DNA of 64,000 nucleotides from Polyangium mundeleinium (GCF_028369105.1 NZ_JAQNDO010000001.1:8154501-8218500); one strand, 5' to 3'; positions 8,299 to 18,118 are shown, numbered from the stretch's first letter. Numbers and translations are program-made. The notes: generated by a model not told the origin, from the letters alone.

Positions 8299-9683
8299 TG
8301 AAACGAAAGAAAATGCTCGCCCCGCGTTCACGTTTGCTCCTCGCCGGAGCAGCCACCCTCGTCGCGCTCGGCGCGTCGTGCGGCTCCGCGCCGCAGCCGC
8401 GCCCGGCGGCCGCCCCGCCCAAACCGAAAGCCGCTCCGATCGCGGAGGCGCCCGCCGAGGAGCCGAAACCCGAGATCCCCGTCGCGTGGGTCGAAACGAC
8501 GCCAGAGAGTCCGGTGATCGACGGCGAGATCGACGAATGGGGCACGATCCAGGAGTCGCCCTCGGTCGGGCTCTCCGTGACGAACGACGGGGCGCACATC
8601 GTCGCGGATCTCGTCGGCGACGCGAAAAACGGGCTCTGGATCGAGCTCTCGGCGCCGGCCGCCGAACTCCGGCCCCTGGGAGAATGGTCGCGGGACGGCT
8701 CGTTTTACGAATTCAACTGCCCGGGGGACCTCGAACCGGAGGCCGCCGCGAAATGCAAGGTGACCCTGGAGCGTCACGCCGCATTCGCAGCAAAACACGC
8801 GGCGCGCTTCGTGCGGCTCTTCCGGCTCGACGCCAAGGGCCTCCGCTGGCTGGTCGACGGCGGCCTCGCGCCCGTCCCGGGTGCGGTCGTCGCCTCGAAG
8901 GTGAAAGGCGATCGGGTCACGACCGAAATCAAGCTGCCGCTCTCCGCCTTGCCGCGCATCTCCGAGGCCCCCGCGATGACGTTTTCCCTGGCCACGGTCG
9001 CGGGGCCCGCCGACAAGGCGCCGACGATTCAGCCCGAGCAGCGGTCGGATCTCAGCGCGCCCGCGGACATCGATTTCGAGCCGATGGGCGAGCTTCGCGC
9101 CGCGGCCCGCTTGCACGCGCTCCGCCAGGCGTTTTCCTATCACCCCGCCCAGCCGAACATCGTCGAGCTCGTCGATTTCCCCGACCGCGTGCACGGCGGC
9201 ACGTCGCTCGAGCCCACCGAGCAGGTCCTCTGGGAGCCCTTGACGAAGCTCGGCGACCTCGAGCTCGGGTACGTGCACCTGCTCGACACGTACATCGGCA
9301 TCTTCAAAGCGAAGAAGCTCGTCGACACGGTCTTGCTCGTGGGCGAGCCCAAGGGGTTCGTGGAGCGAAACAAATCGGTTCACTTCTTCGGCTACGACGA
9401 GCACGCAATCGATCCGATTGGCTCGACATCGTCCTCGTGGAGCGTGATCGCAGTGGACACGGCGGGGAGCACCACGGAGCCGCTGGAGGCGGAGTTTTTG
9501 ACGTCCGGCTGGTCCTCCGTCGACGCATTCCACGAAAAGAGCTTCGATCGCTTCGGCATGCGCGGCGTCCCGTACAGCGACGACGCGTCGGAGACCGGGG
9601 GATCGCTCGAGCTCCTCTGGACGTGGAACAAGAAGACCGGCCAGTACGTCCCCTCGCGCCGGACACCCCGCGGAAAGCGCTGA
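8295..9683 (+). CDS. Lipoprotein with CBM9/DOMON-like N-terminal domain
   Basis: Protein of 462 residues. The signal peptide has a lipobox (LGASC near residue 29) and is followed by a Pro/Ala-rich linker. A domain beginning PVIDGEIDEWG is the classic opening of CBM9-like and haem-binding DOMON-like beta-sandwiches. The C-terminal half was not recognised. ATG at 8295 overlaps the stop of the cytochrome gene; ATG at 8298 is equally possible. The tight coupling to a penta-haem cytochrome makes a redox or surface complex more likely than a pure sugar-binding role, but that is inference. Confidence 0.7.
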   Translation: MMKRKKMLAPRSRLLLAGAATLVALGASCGSAPQPRPAAAPPKPKAAPIAEAPAEEPKPEIPVAWVETTPESPVIDGEIDEWGTIQESPSVGLSVTNDGAHIVADLVGDAKNGLWIELSAPAAELRPLGEWSRDGSFYEFNCPGDLEPEAAAKCKVTLERHAAFAAKHAARFVRLFRLDAKGLRWLVDGGLAPVPGAVVASKVKGDRVTTEIKLPLSALPRISEAPAMTFSLATVAGPADKAPTIQPEQRSDLSAPADIDFEPMGELRAAARLHALRQAFSYHPAQPNIVELVDFPDRVHGGTSLEPTEQVLWEPLTKLGDLELGYVHLLDTYIGIFKAKKLVDTVLLVGEPKGFVERNKSVHFFGYDEHAIDPIGSTSSSWSVIAVDTAGSTTEPLEAEFLTSGWSSVDAFHEKSFDRFGMRGVPYSDDASETGGSLELLWTWNKKTGQYVPSRRTPRGKR

Positions 9684-9839
9684 TCTTCCGCCTCTCCCTC
9701 GTTTCCCTCCGCCCGCGCGTCACCGCTCTCCGCCTGCACAGTCCCGCGCCCGGCGCGAGCGGAAACGGTACGCTCTCCGCCGAGCCTGCTGGCCCGGGGG
9801 GTGCAGTGGTGTTCGGACGGCCGCCATCTCGGCAGGACG

Positions 9840-11315
9840 ATGAACACCATGAACACCACCCGAAGCGTCATTCTGGCCGCGTCCGTACTCGCGCTCATCG
9901 GCGCACAACGCGTGACCTCGGCGCAAGAACCGCGGCTCCGCCCGGGCTTTGCGTCGAATGGTTACTTCCGAACCCACGAGATCCTCGTGCCACGGGCTCC
10001 CGGACGAGAGCCCATGAACGAGACGAACAGGGCCGCGCGCCTGCACCCCGAGCTCCGGGGCGCGATCCTGCGCCTCGAATCCGGTCCGGCATCCGGCGAG
10101 AGCTCGCGGCCCATTTTCCCGTCGAGCTGGTGGCCGATGACCGAAAACGGAATCGCCGACCGCTGGAATTCGCGAAACAAGGACTACAGCGATTTCCGCT
10201 CCGATCCGGAGAACCTCTCGCCCGTCGAAAAATACGATCTTCTCATGAACCCGGGCGAAGCGCGGCGCCTCCCGCAGGTCCGCGCCTTCACGTCCGAGGA
10301 GATGCGCCGGCCGGAGCGCGAGCGCGGCTCGGGCGCGGTCCGCCCCTCGATCGTCGTCGCGGGCCCCGCCACCGCGTGGGAGCTCTTGAACCACGGCACC
10401 TACCAGACCACGGTCCCCGAGTCGTGGTGGGGCCATTGCAATGGCTGGTCGTCGTACTCGACGGCCGAGCGGGACGGCGCGCCCATGCGCGACGTGCGCG
10501 TCCGGCGCGAGAATGGTCGTATCGTGGAGTGCAACGGCGAGCGCGACCGATCCTGCGTGCTCTTCCGCATGGCGGACCTCGAGGCGCTCTTCTCGGAGAT
10601 CTACTTCCACGACTCGTCCACGATGGCCGGCAACCGCTGCAACGTGCCCGAGGACGACATCACGCGCGACAGCATTGGACGGCCGACGACCCCCGCCTGC
10701 CGCGACGTGAACCCCGGCACGCTGCACGTCGCCTTGACGGGCCTCATGGGCCGCGGCGCGCCCGCGCTCGCGAACCTCGGCGGCCCGCGCGAGAGGCTCC
10801 CGTTCGTCATCGATTATGCGTACGGCGACGAGGTCTGGACGTTCCCTGTCGTGCGGTATCGCATCCAGGAGAACGAGGAGATCGACGAGCGGCGCGCCTC
10901 GCAGCTCGTCTGCAACGGCGACGGCCCCTCGGCCGGCTGCCGGACCTACCGCTGGAACGAGAACGCCGTCCGGTTCGCGCGCATCCGCACGAGCATCCAC
11001 CTCGTCAATTACGCGGCGAGCATCGAGCAGCTCCTCGTTCCGCCCCTGCAGCGTCGTCGCCCCACGGCCGAGGTCACCTACCATTACGTGCTCGAGCTCG
11101 ACGGGCGCGGCACGATCCTCGGCGGCGAATGGATCGAGTCGCCGACGGGCGTCGGACCGAACAGCAAGGAGCTGCACCCCGACTTCATCTTCATGTCGGC
11201 ATTCCCGGACGCGAGCGACGAGGCCGGCGACGACACGGGCGGGCGCAGCGACAACCCGTACATCTCGTCCGTGGTGCTCCAGTCGATCCTGCGCCTCTCG
11301 CGCAATGGCCGGTAG
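9840..11315 (+). CDS. Secreted transglutaminase-elicitor-like protein
   Basis: Protein of 491 residues with a signal peptide (cleavage near VTSAQ). The centre contains WWGHCNGWSSYS near residue 196, matching the catalytic-Cys motif of the oomycete GP42/transglutaminase-elicitor family. Other family-like segments are DEVWTFPVVRY and GGEWIES followed by HPDFIFM. The Cys would form the acyl-enzyme for protein cross-linking; His and Asp partners cannot be assigned by eye. The start at 9840 has AGGA upstream, with a second Met at 9849. It overlaps, or lies a few bases before, the clostripain-like gene, so both may be secreted together. Possible role: cross-linking of surface or prey proteins. Confidence 0.68.
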   Translation: MNTMNTTRSVILAASVLALIGAQRVTSAQEPRLRPGFASNGYFRTHEILVPRAPGREPMNETNRAARLHPELRGAILRLESGPASGESSRPIFPSSWWPMTENGIADRWNSRNKDYSDFRSDPENLSPVEKYDLLMNPGEARRLPQVRAFTSEEMRRPERERGSGAVRPSIVVAGPATAWELLNHGTYQTTVPESWWGHCNGWSSYSTAERDGAPMRDVRVRRENGRIVECNGERDRSCVLFRMADLEALFSEIYFHDSSTMAGNRCNVPEDDITRDSIGRPTTPACRDVNPGTLHVALTGLMGRGAPALANLGGPRERLPFVIDYAYGDEVWTFPVVRYRIQENEEIDERRASQLVCNGDGPSAGCRTYRWNENAVRFARIRTSIHLVNYAASIEQLLVPPLQRRRPTAEVTYHYVLELDGRGTILGGEWIESPTGVGPNSKELHPDFIFMSAFPDASDEAGDDTGGRSDNPYISSVVLQSILRLSRNGR

Positions 11316-11328
11316 GACATCAGCTACC

Positions 11329-12975
11329 GTGGGTGGAAACCACGTGATCGCCCTCGGGGCGCTCGCCGCGGGCCTCGCGGCGTGCGCCCCCGAGGGCCCC
11401 TCGGCAGGCGCCGTGGAGACGGCGCCGGCGGTCGAGCAGAGCAGCGCGGAGCTCCGTCGTGGGCCGCCCTCGCTCTGGACCGCGGAATGGACGTGGCTCG
11501 TCTTCGCAGCGAACGACGACCTCGACCCGAACCTCGTCTCCGCATTCGATCAAGACGCGCTCGAATGGCAGCACGGCCTCGGCGGCAGCGCCCTCTTCCG
11601 TATCCTGGTGCAGCGCGACTATGCGCCGTTCCAGGTGGGCGACGACGGCAACCCCCGCCCCTCCGAGCGGTACTCGATTTACCGCGAGGAGCTGAGGCCT
11701 CCGGGCCGGGAGAACGAGGAGCCGGGCGTCCTGGTCCTCGGCGAGACGGACACGAGCGACATGGCAACGTTGCGTGATTTCCTGGTGGAAGGCGTGCGGA
11801 TGTACCCGGCGCGCCATTACTGGGTGACGTTCACGGGCCATGGCGACGGGTTCACGGGCCTCGCCGACGACGCGACGTCGGGCGAAGGAAAACGTTTGTC
11901 CCTGGCGGGGCTCTCGGCCGCGCTCGGCGAGGCATCGAAGGTCATCGAGACCGAGATCCGCACGAAACCCGGCCTCGGCGGGCTCGGGACCTCGAACCGC
12001 ATCGACGTGGTCGCGTTCGACGTCTGCCGGCTCGGCGCGGTCGAGGTGGCCTCGTCGCTCTCGGGCGTCGCCGATTACATGATCGCCTCGCGCGAGACGG
12101 TGCCGGACGCAGGTCATCCGTACAGCGCGCTCCGCTACATCGCGCAGGACCGCCCCGCGGCGAGCCCACGCGTGCTCGTGGAGGCCGTCGTCACCGATTA
12201 CGTGCGCGCCTACGTCGAGGGCGTCTCGACGGCAGGGCGCGCGTACGTCGGCACCTCGGTCACGAGCGTCGGCCTCGATTTGCGTCGCATCGGCAAGCTC
12301 GAAGAAGCCCTCGCCGACCTCGTGACGGCCGTACGTCGGGAGCGACCTCGCGGGTTTTCCTGCGAGGATGTCACCTCGCTCTTCGCCGAAGCATGCGGCG
12401 GGGCAGGCATCGTCGCCTCGGCAGCATCCGCGTCGCACGGGGGGCGGTCACGGCGGGCGTCACGGTCGCGCACGACGGCGTCAGACGCCTCGGTCGACCT
12501 CGTGGCCTTGCTCGAACGGCTCGCAGACCCCGCGCATTGCGGGCCAGACGGCGCAGGCTCGGTTCTCGTCGGTCCAGACGTGGCAGCAGCAGCGCGCGAA
12601 GTGCTGGCAGTCATCAGCCGTCCGCACCTCTGGACGAAAACAGAGCCCTGGGGCGAGCAAGTGCAATACGGCGGCCAGTACCGGCGCCTCGCCGGCTTCC
12701 ACGCAATGAGCCCCTTCGTGGTCGAGGCCCAGCGCGTGGAGCCGAGCACAGGCACGCGGCTCGGCGGCCTGAGCGTGCTCTGGGGCAATCCATTCGAGCT
12801 CCTGCTCCGCGAGAACGGGCGGTCCCTGATGGACACGTACCGCGCAACGTCGTTCGAAAAACGCACGGGCTGGACGAAGATGCTGGAAGCATGCATCGAC
12901 CAGGCCGAGGCGTGCCGGACAGGCGCGCCGTGGCCGAATGCACCAGCGGGGGAGGATCCTTGCGAGGGGCTCTGA
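11329..12975 (+). CDS. Clostripain-like (C11) cysteine peptidase lipoprotein
   Basis: Protein of about 548 residues with a lipobox (LAAC). The caspase-fold catalytic pair of family C11 is visible: His in TFTGHGDGF near residue 168 and Cys in FDVCRLGAVEVA near residue 232. Clostripains cleave after Arg or Lys. Start choice is uncertain: GTG at 11329 has GTAGGA upstream and gives a clean lipoprotein signal; ATG at 11305 would overlap the previous gene by 11 bases and lacks a ribosome site. Around 12425-12490 the frame passes an Arg/Ser-rich loop that looks like an insertion. Paired with the transglutaminase-like gene, it suggests a secreted proteolysis or predation unit. Confidence 0.82.
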   Translation: MGGNHVIALGALAAGLAACAPEGPSAGAVETAPAVEQSSAELRRGPPSLWTAEWTWLVFAANDDLDPNLVSAFDQDALEWQHGLGGSALFRILVQRDYAPFQVGDDGNPRPSERYSIYREELRPPGRENEEPGVLVLGETDTSDMATLRDFLVEGVRMYPARHYWVTFTGHGDGFTGLADDATSGEGKRLSLAGLSAALGEASKVIETEIRTKPGLGGLGTSNRIDVVAFDVCRLGAVEVASSLSGVADYMIASRETVPDAGHPYSALRYIAQDRPAASPRVLVEAVVTDYVRAYVEGVSTAGRAYVGTSVTSVGLDLRRIGKLEEALADLVTAVRRERPRGFSCEDVTSLFAEACGGAGIVASAASASHGGRSRRASRSRTTASDASVDLVALLERLADPAHCGPDGAGSVLVGPDVAAAAREVLAVISRPHLWTKTEPWGEQVQYGGQYRRLAGFHAMSPFVVEAQRVEPSTGTRLGGLSVLWGNPFELLLRENGRSLMDTYRATSFEKRTGWTKMLEACIDQAEACRTGAPWPNAPAGEDPCEGL

Positions 12976-12992
12976 GCCCGCCTGTCCCGCCC

Positions 12993-13784
12993 CTACTTCT
13001 TGATCCTGTCTGGATCCCCGAGAAACTCGAAATGCATCGTGTCCTCGAGCGGGTCGTGCCCGAGCCAATCGAACCCGAACCGTTCGAAGGCCTTGATCCA
13101 GCATTTCGGCATCGCTGCGCGGTCGTACGGCGAGCGTGACTTCTGCTTGCATTTCGGGTGGCTCGGCCAGGGGTCCACGCAGCCGCAGCAGGGGTTTCGG
13201 TCGGGGTCGATGTCGAGCGCGATGCCGAAGAGGTGGTTCGAGATCTCGATGCCGCGGTAGGTGTTCGCCCCGCGAAAGCCTCCGAGGGCGCGCGGCGTGT
13301 ACTTGGAAGCGCCGGTGCAGGACTTCTTGATCTTCTTCTCGACGCAGGCGAGCGCGGGCGCGACCTTCGTGTGTACCGAGACGGGCAGGCCCATGAACTG
13401 CACGGTCACGGCCTGGGGGAGCGCGCCTTTGGGGTTCAGCTTGCGCGTCACGTCGTCGCCGACGTTGCCGTAATGGGTCGCGAGGTACTGGACCGCCTTC
13501 GTGTGTTTCCCGCCGTCGAGCACGCCTTTCGAGACGAACGTGCGGCGTTCGAGGAATTTTTGCGGGCTCTGGACGCGGCACCCGTGCTCGAACACACCCT
13601 TGCCGGCGGGGGCCTTTTTCTCGACCTTGGGCTTGGCCTTGCCCTTCGCCTCCTTGGCTTCGGCGATGGGGAGTTCGCCTGTGACGAAGGGTGCGGCGCA
13701 GACGAGGCCGAGGGCGGCCGCGAAGAGCAGGCGCGAGGCGCGCTGAAGCCTTCGGTCGTCGGGGCGCGGGGAGCGGGCGGACAC
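12993..13784 (-). CDS. M15-family D-alanyl-D-alanine carboxypeptidase-like protein
   Basis: Protein of 263 residues with an N-terminal signal or membrane segment and a Lys-rich linker. The zinc-binding motifs of M15 (VanY/LAS) peptidases are present: SNHLFGIALDID near residue 182 (His and Asp ligands) and MHFEF near residue 250 (His ligand). Eight or more cysteines suggest disulfides in an exported enzyme. It would cut peptidoglycan stem peptides, either its own or that of prey bacteria. It is convergent with the clostripain gene, whose stop is 17 bases away. Confidence 0.83.
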   Translation of the reverse strand: MSARSPRPDDRRLQRASRLLFAAALGLVCAAPFVTGELPIAEAKEAKGKAKPKVEKKAPAGKGVFEHGCRVQSPQKFLERRTFVSKGVLDGGKHTKAVQYLATHYGNVGDDVTRKLNPKGALPQAVTVQFMGLPVSVHTKVAPALACVEKKIKKSCTGASKYTPRALGGFRGANTYRGIEISNHLFGIALDIDPDRNPCCGCVDPWPSHPKCKQKSRSPYDRAAMPKCWIKAFERFGFDWLGHDPLEDTMHFEFLGDPDRIKK

Positions 13785-13855
13785 GCCGGAGTTCTACACG
13801 CAGATCGGGCTTTTGGGAAGGGACGGCGCCCCGCGGCCTCGGGGGGCCTGCCGTT

Positions 13856-15442
13856 TCAGGGGTCGTACGAGAGCTTCAGCACGGACTGCTTCGACGAGCT
13901 GTAGCGGATCTGGGTCTGGTGCGCGAGCAGCGTCGCTGGCTGATAGAGCGGGTCGTAGGTGTCGAGCACGAGCGCCAAGCGATGGCCGGCCGGCACGTCG
14001 TAGCCCGCCGCGACGAGCTCGATGGACATCTTCACGTCCTGCCCGGGCGTCGCATTGTGCAGGGTCCGTACGCCATGCGAGATCAGCTTCCCGTTGCCCA
14101 GGGCATCCTCGTCGTAGAGGTACGCGACGAGCTGCGTCTTCGCGTGCGAGGGCGATATCCATACGTCGAGGGTCGAGACGCCGCGGAGCTTGAGCGGCGA
14201 GCCGAGGGACGAGGTCTCATACACGATCGAGTTGATGTCGGAGGCCGCGGGCAGCCAGGCCGAGACTTCGAGATTCACGTGCGCGTCGAGCGCGGCCGAG
14301 AGAATGGGAATGCCCGTCGTCGCGATCGAGTCGGCGCCCGACCAGATCGCGTTCGTGTACGTCGACGTGTTGGGCGAAGTCCGCAGGGCGCCGTCGCCGA
14401 TCAAGCCGCGGGGGCCGAGGTAAAAGGTCTTCGTGCTGACGCTGGCGCTCGGCCAGTCCTCGAATGCGACGCGCTGATTCGAGGATTGGAGCTCCATCGT
14501 GACCGGCGGCTCTTCCATGATGCCGTTGTCGACGCCCTTGAGCCAGTGATCGAACCAATCGTGGACGTTGTTCCACACGTAGTTCGACAAGCCGAGCAGG
14601 CCCGTGGCCTCGGCGCTGATGTGGATGCCCTGGTTGACGTCGATCCGCTTGGGGCCGGTGAGGAGCGAATACAATTTCAGCGACGAGTTCGGCTTGAACA
14701 GCTCGTCGTTGAAGTTGTTGCTGATGTAGACGGGGGCATTGCGCGCGTTGATCTTGTCCACGTGCGTGAGGGGGGAGCGCTCGTGGGCCCAGGCGATCGC
14801 CTCGGAGACGTCGGCCCCCGCGAGCAGATCGCCGAAGTACGCAGGGATGTCGCTCGAGATCTCCCCGAGCAGGTAGCCCGAGCCGACGAGGAGCGTGCCC
14901 CACACGAGGCTCGTCGACTCGCCGCCATAAAGGGCGTCGGGCAGGCTGCCCCAGCCGCTCAAGGCCGCCGCGGTCTTGATGCGTGGCTCGTGCGCGAGCC
15001 CGAGGAGCGAGAGCCCCGCGCCGTACGACATCCCGGAGATGCCGATGTTCGAGATGTCGGCCTGCGTGTTCGCGTCCAGCCAATCGATGATCGCCGACAG
15101 GTCTTCCATGTCCTCGGGACCGCCGACCGTCGCGAATGCGTCCGACTGCCCCCAGCCGCGCGCGCTGTAGCTGAGGACGAGGTAACCATCCTGCGCGAGC
15201 TTGCCGGCCTGGACGAGATACTCGTGCTCCTCGAGCGCCCAGCTATTCACGAAGATGATCGTCGGGAGCGTCGCGTTCGGGCTCGTCGTGACGGGCGTGA
15301 AGAGATTGGCGGCGATTTCGGTCCCGTCCGCCGACGTGATGACGATCTGATCATCGAACGTGACGCTCCCGGCGGCCAGCGCACTCTGCGAACAAAGCAG
15401 CCCCGCGATGGTGCCGAGCGCCACCGTAGTGAACTTTTTCAT
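13856..15442 (-). CDS. CocE/NonD-type alpha/beta hydrolase (X-Pro dipeptidyl-peptidase S15 family)
   Basis: Secreted hydrolase of 528 residues. The signal peptide MKKFTTVALGTIAGLLCSQS is cleaved near ALAA. The nucleophile elbow GMSYG has Ser at about residue 139; the acid is likely Asp in NNFNDELF near 238 and the base His in NQGIHIS near 272. The C-terminal 200 residues form the jelly-roll found in CocE, glutaryl-acylase and PepX enzymes. Substrates are esters, amides or X-Pro peptides and cannot be told apart here. The start at 15442 is supported by GGGGAG upstream. The 5' neighbour is 285 bases away and divergent. Confidence 0.85.
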   Translation of the reverse strand: MKKFTTVALGTIAGLLCSQSALAAGSVTFDDQIVITSADGTEIAANLFTPVTTSPNATLPTIIFVNSWALEEHEYLVQAGKLAQDGYLVLSYSARGWGQSDAFATVGGPEDMEDLSAIIDWLDANTQADISNIGISGMSYGAGLSLLGLAHEPRIKTAAALSGWGSLPDALYGGESTSLVWGTLLVGSGYLLGEISSDIPAYFGDLLAGADVSEAIAWAHERSPLTHVDKINARNAPVYISNNFNDELFKPNSSLKLYSLLTGPKRIDVNQGIHISAEATGLLGLSNYVWNNVHDWFDHWLKGVDNGIMEEPPVTMELQSSNQRVAFEDWPSASVSTKTFYLGPRGLIGDGALRTSPNTSTYTNAIWSGADSIATTGIPILSAALDAHVNLEVSAWLPAASDINSIVYETSSLGSPLKLRGVSTLDVWISPSHAKTQLVAYLYDEDALGNGKLISHGVRTLHNATPGQDVKMSIELVAAGYDVPAGHRLALVLDTYDPLYQPATLLAHQTQIRYSSSKQSVLKLSYDP

Positions 15443-15727
15443 TGGTTTGCTCCCCTGTACGAGCCCGTGAAATGGCAGAAAAAGCTGCCTCTGCGCGTCA
15501 CCACGCGCATCGCCCGTCATCTCGAAAGACCCTTACACGAGGCTGGGTCGAAATGGCCAGCGAATTCTTACGCACGCTAAGGACTTCGTGGGACGTATCA
15601 GGTCCGTGGACGGATCCTGGCGCTATCCTTTCAAATTTACGTTATCGGTACCGCGCTGGCGCTGCCGCTCCCGCGGCGCGAGCCGCCCCCCACGCCCTTG
15701 ACGGCTACGACGGTTCCGTGATGTACG

Positions 15728-17986
15728 GTGCGGGTGAACTCTTTCGTGGACCGAAGCGCTCGACGATGGCTTGGTTTCTTCGCCGGATGCGTCGCCATCG
15801 GCTGCAGCAGCAGCACCCCCCGCACCCCCACCCCCACGTCCCCAATCCCGCAAAGCGCTCCCGGGACACCGCCGAGCCCCCCGGCCGCGCCTGCGGCCAG
15901 CGTGGTCTTTCAGCCGTGGCGCGTGGGAGGAGCACGCCTCCTGGCATTGCCCGAGCGGAAGGTGCTCTGGAGCGACGAAAACCATCTGACGTTCTTCGAG
16001 AAGCAAAATCCCGGCGAGGTCGTCGATCCGGGGCGTTTCGTCGCCGTCGCCTCGCTTCCCGTGAACAGCCTCAACCCACGGAGCATCGTGCTCACCTCGA
16101 ATGGCGCCGATGCCTTCGTGCTCTCTTCGGTCGCAGCGACCGCCTGGGAGGGACGTCTCGTTCGGCCCCCGTCGGTGCGGGTCGTGGAACGGTGGAACCT
16201 CGCGACGCGCACACGGGTCTGGTCGCGCACCCTGCCTGCCATGCCGAACGTGCAAGACGGCACGTTGGCGACCGAAAATGACGACCTCCTGACGCTGGGT
16301 CCGCGCGGCCTCTTTGCGACCCGCTGCATGATGATGCGCGGGCCCTCTCTCACCAACTGCCACGTCGTCGCGCTCGACGAGCGCACGGGCGCGCTTGGCG
16401 CCGCGGAAGCATGGTCCTTCACGGACTTCTCATTCTCGTGGTGGAACCATGGCTCTCGCGAGGTGTCGCCAGGACGGCGGTATACGCTCGTCGATGCCTA
16501 TCGGTACTGGCAGCAGTTTCCCCATTTCCTCGTGTTCGACGACGTGGGGCGTATCGTCGGGAGGGTACGAGCGACGTGCGCTCGTTTCGCGGAGGGTGGC
16601 TCGGAAGAGAGGCCTACGATCCTGGTCGACGAGCAGAGCAACCTCGCCGAGAACGCCGACATCTCCAGGCGTTTTCGCCTGATCAAGGACACGAGCGCCT
16701 GCCAGTTGGAGCAACACCTGGCGGAGGCGCGCAAGTACCAGAAAACGGACGACAGGGAGCGGTTGACGAGCCAGTTCAACTGGGTCGGCGGGGGCCGCCG
16801 GATCGTATGGAGCTCCCTCACCCAGCGGTTCCTCACCTGGGACAAGCTGCCCAGGGCTCATTCCATGGATGTCGACCGCCTGGGCCTCCCCACGCCGCTG
16901 CCCGAGCCGCCGGGCGTGGCGGATACGCAGGTGCTCTTCGCCGGCTCGGGGTCGGATCTGTATGCATACACGAACCAGAAGATGTTTCATCTGGAGGAGA
17001 CCGGCTTCGTGCTCGATGCACCGAAGACGGCGCCGGGCGTCGTCCTGATCCGCGGCGACGAGGCGCTCATGGCGACGTACGCGGGGCTCGACGACAGCAA
17101 GTACGTCCTTTTGCTGGGCAAACGCCGGCCGGTCCAGCCGGGCTTCACCTGGCAAAAGACCTCTGCGGTCTCGACCTTCCGCCCCGACTTCGTCTCGTTC
17201 GAGCATGCAGGGCGTCCGCAGATGCTGATCGCCGGCGGGATGGCGGGCTTGCAGTGGGTCGACACGCGGACGGGACAGGTGTTCCTGCGGAGCTGCTCGC
17301 CCGGCGCTCCATCGCCGAATCGCTGTAGCGCTCCGAGCAACCAAAATGATTATCGCGGACTGGTCGTGTCGAGCGCGCGCCAGACGGCCTTCACGGTGCA
17401 CCAGAAGGATCCGAGCATCCGGTACAACCATTGGTTCGAAGAGATCGAGCTGTCCACCGGGAACGTGCGGCGGAGCTTCCCGGCGCCGGATTGGGACACG
17501 ACGAGCCCTCTCGACTTGCCCATGGGCTGGTTGGAGAAAGAGCGCCGGTTCTGGATCGTGGGGCATGATTTCCGGGCCGGGAGGGCCGGGGCGTCCGTCA
17601 CGATCGTGACCCTTCCCGCCACGGACGGCGCCGAACCGCATTACGCGTCGTTCGCCACCCAGTCGCAGCCCGCTCATTTCGGCGCGGATCCGGAGGGGCG
17701 TTTCTTCGCATTCGCGCGCGACGTCGATACGATCGATGTCTTTGCCCCCAACGGGAGCCTCGTCGTCACCCTGGGCGTTCGCGCCGAGGGCGCCTTCGCG
17801 CAGGCGGGGGACGGTCGTTTTGCGTGCTCGGGCAAAGCATGCGACGAATTTCGGTGCGTGGTCGGAAACGTGGCTCGCCTGGCCACCGATCCGGCCTGCG
17901 CCGCATTCCGCGTGGAGGGATTCGCCATCGCCGAGGAGGTCTCCCGCGCCCTGCGCGTTCGCGAGGCCGGCAAGGTGGGCCCATGA
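15728..17986 (+). CDS. Lipoprotein of unknown function, beta-propeller-like
   Basis: Protein of 752 residues with an Arg-rich signal peptide and lipobox (VAIGC near residue 26), followed by a Pro/Thr/Ser-rich linker. The rest consists of repeated beta segments with SxDG, GxxLVV-type turns and paired Trp/Asp motifs, typical of irregular WD40-like or YVTN propellers. No family was recognised with confidence and no catalytic motif is evident. The start is GTG at 15728 or 15734; no clear ribosome site favours either. It stands alone, with a divergent hydrolase upstream and a convergent lipoprotein downstream. Confidence 0.65.
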   Translation: MRVNSFVDRSARRWLGFFAGCVAIGCSSSTPRTPTPTSPIPQSAPGTPPSPPAAPAASVVFQPWRVGGARLLALPERKVLWSDENHLTFFEKQNPGEVVDPGRFVAVASLPVNSLNPRSIVLTSNGADAFVLSSVAATAWEGRLVRPPSVRVVERWNLATRTRVWSRTLPAMPNVQDGTLATENDDLLTLGPRGLFATRCMMMRGPSLTNCHVVALDERTGALGAAEAWSFTDFSFSWWNHGSREVSPGRRYTLVDAYRYWQQFPHFLVFDDVGRIVGRVRATCARFAEGGSEERPTILVDEQSNLAENADISRRFRLIKDTSACQLEQHLAEARKYQKTDDRERLTSQFNWVGGGRRIVWSSLTQRFLTWDKLPRAHSMDVDRLGLPTPLPEPPGVADTQVLFAGSGSDLYAYTNQKMFHLEETGFVLDAPKTAPGVVLIRGDEALMATYAGLDDSKYVLLLGKRRPVQPGFTWQKTSAVSTFRPDFVSFEHAGRPQMLIAGGMAGLQWVDTRTGQVFLRSCSPGAPSPNRCSAPSNQNDYRGLVVSSARQTAFTVHQKDPSIRYNHWFEEIELSTGNVRRSFPAPDWDTTSPLDLPMGWLEKERRFWIVGHDFRAGRAGASVTIVTLPATDGAEPHYASFATQSQPAHFGADPEGRFFAFARDVDTIDVFAPNGSLVVTLGVRAEGAFAQAGDGRFACSGKACDEFRCVVGNVARLATDPACAAFRVEGFAIAEEVSRALRVREAGKVGP

Positions 17987-18074
17987 TGAAGCCCCGCATT
18001 CCGGGCGCCCGCAAAGCCGAGTTTGGCTCCGCGTGGACCTTCGGCTTCGTCGGTCGATTCTGAGGGCAGCGGCA

Positions 18075-18100
18075 GAGGCGGCCGCAGCGGCAGCCGCCTC
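18075..18100 (-). terminator. GC-rich hairpin after the MYXO-CTERM lipoprotein gene
   Basis: GAGGCGGC pairs with GCCGCCTC across a 10-base loop, about 20 bases beyond the stop of the minus-strand lipoprotein gene. No T-run follows, so it could be a Rho-dependent pause or a bidirectional structure between convergent genes rather than a classical terminator. Confidence 0.35.
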
Positions 18101-18118
18101 ACCCGTGCGGGAGAAGCA

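Noticed and set aside
8090..11347. Very long plus-strand open frame of more than 1000 codons
   Set aside because: It overlaps three real genes in another frame, is extremely Arg-rich and has no domain; an artefact of high GC at third positions.
13691..15580. Plus-strand open frame opposite the CocE/NonD hydrolase
   Set aside because: The minus strand has a signal peptide, GxSxG elbow and full-length hydrolase; the plus frame has none.
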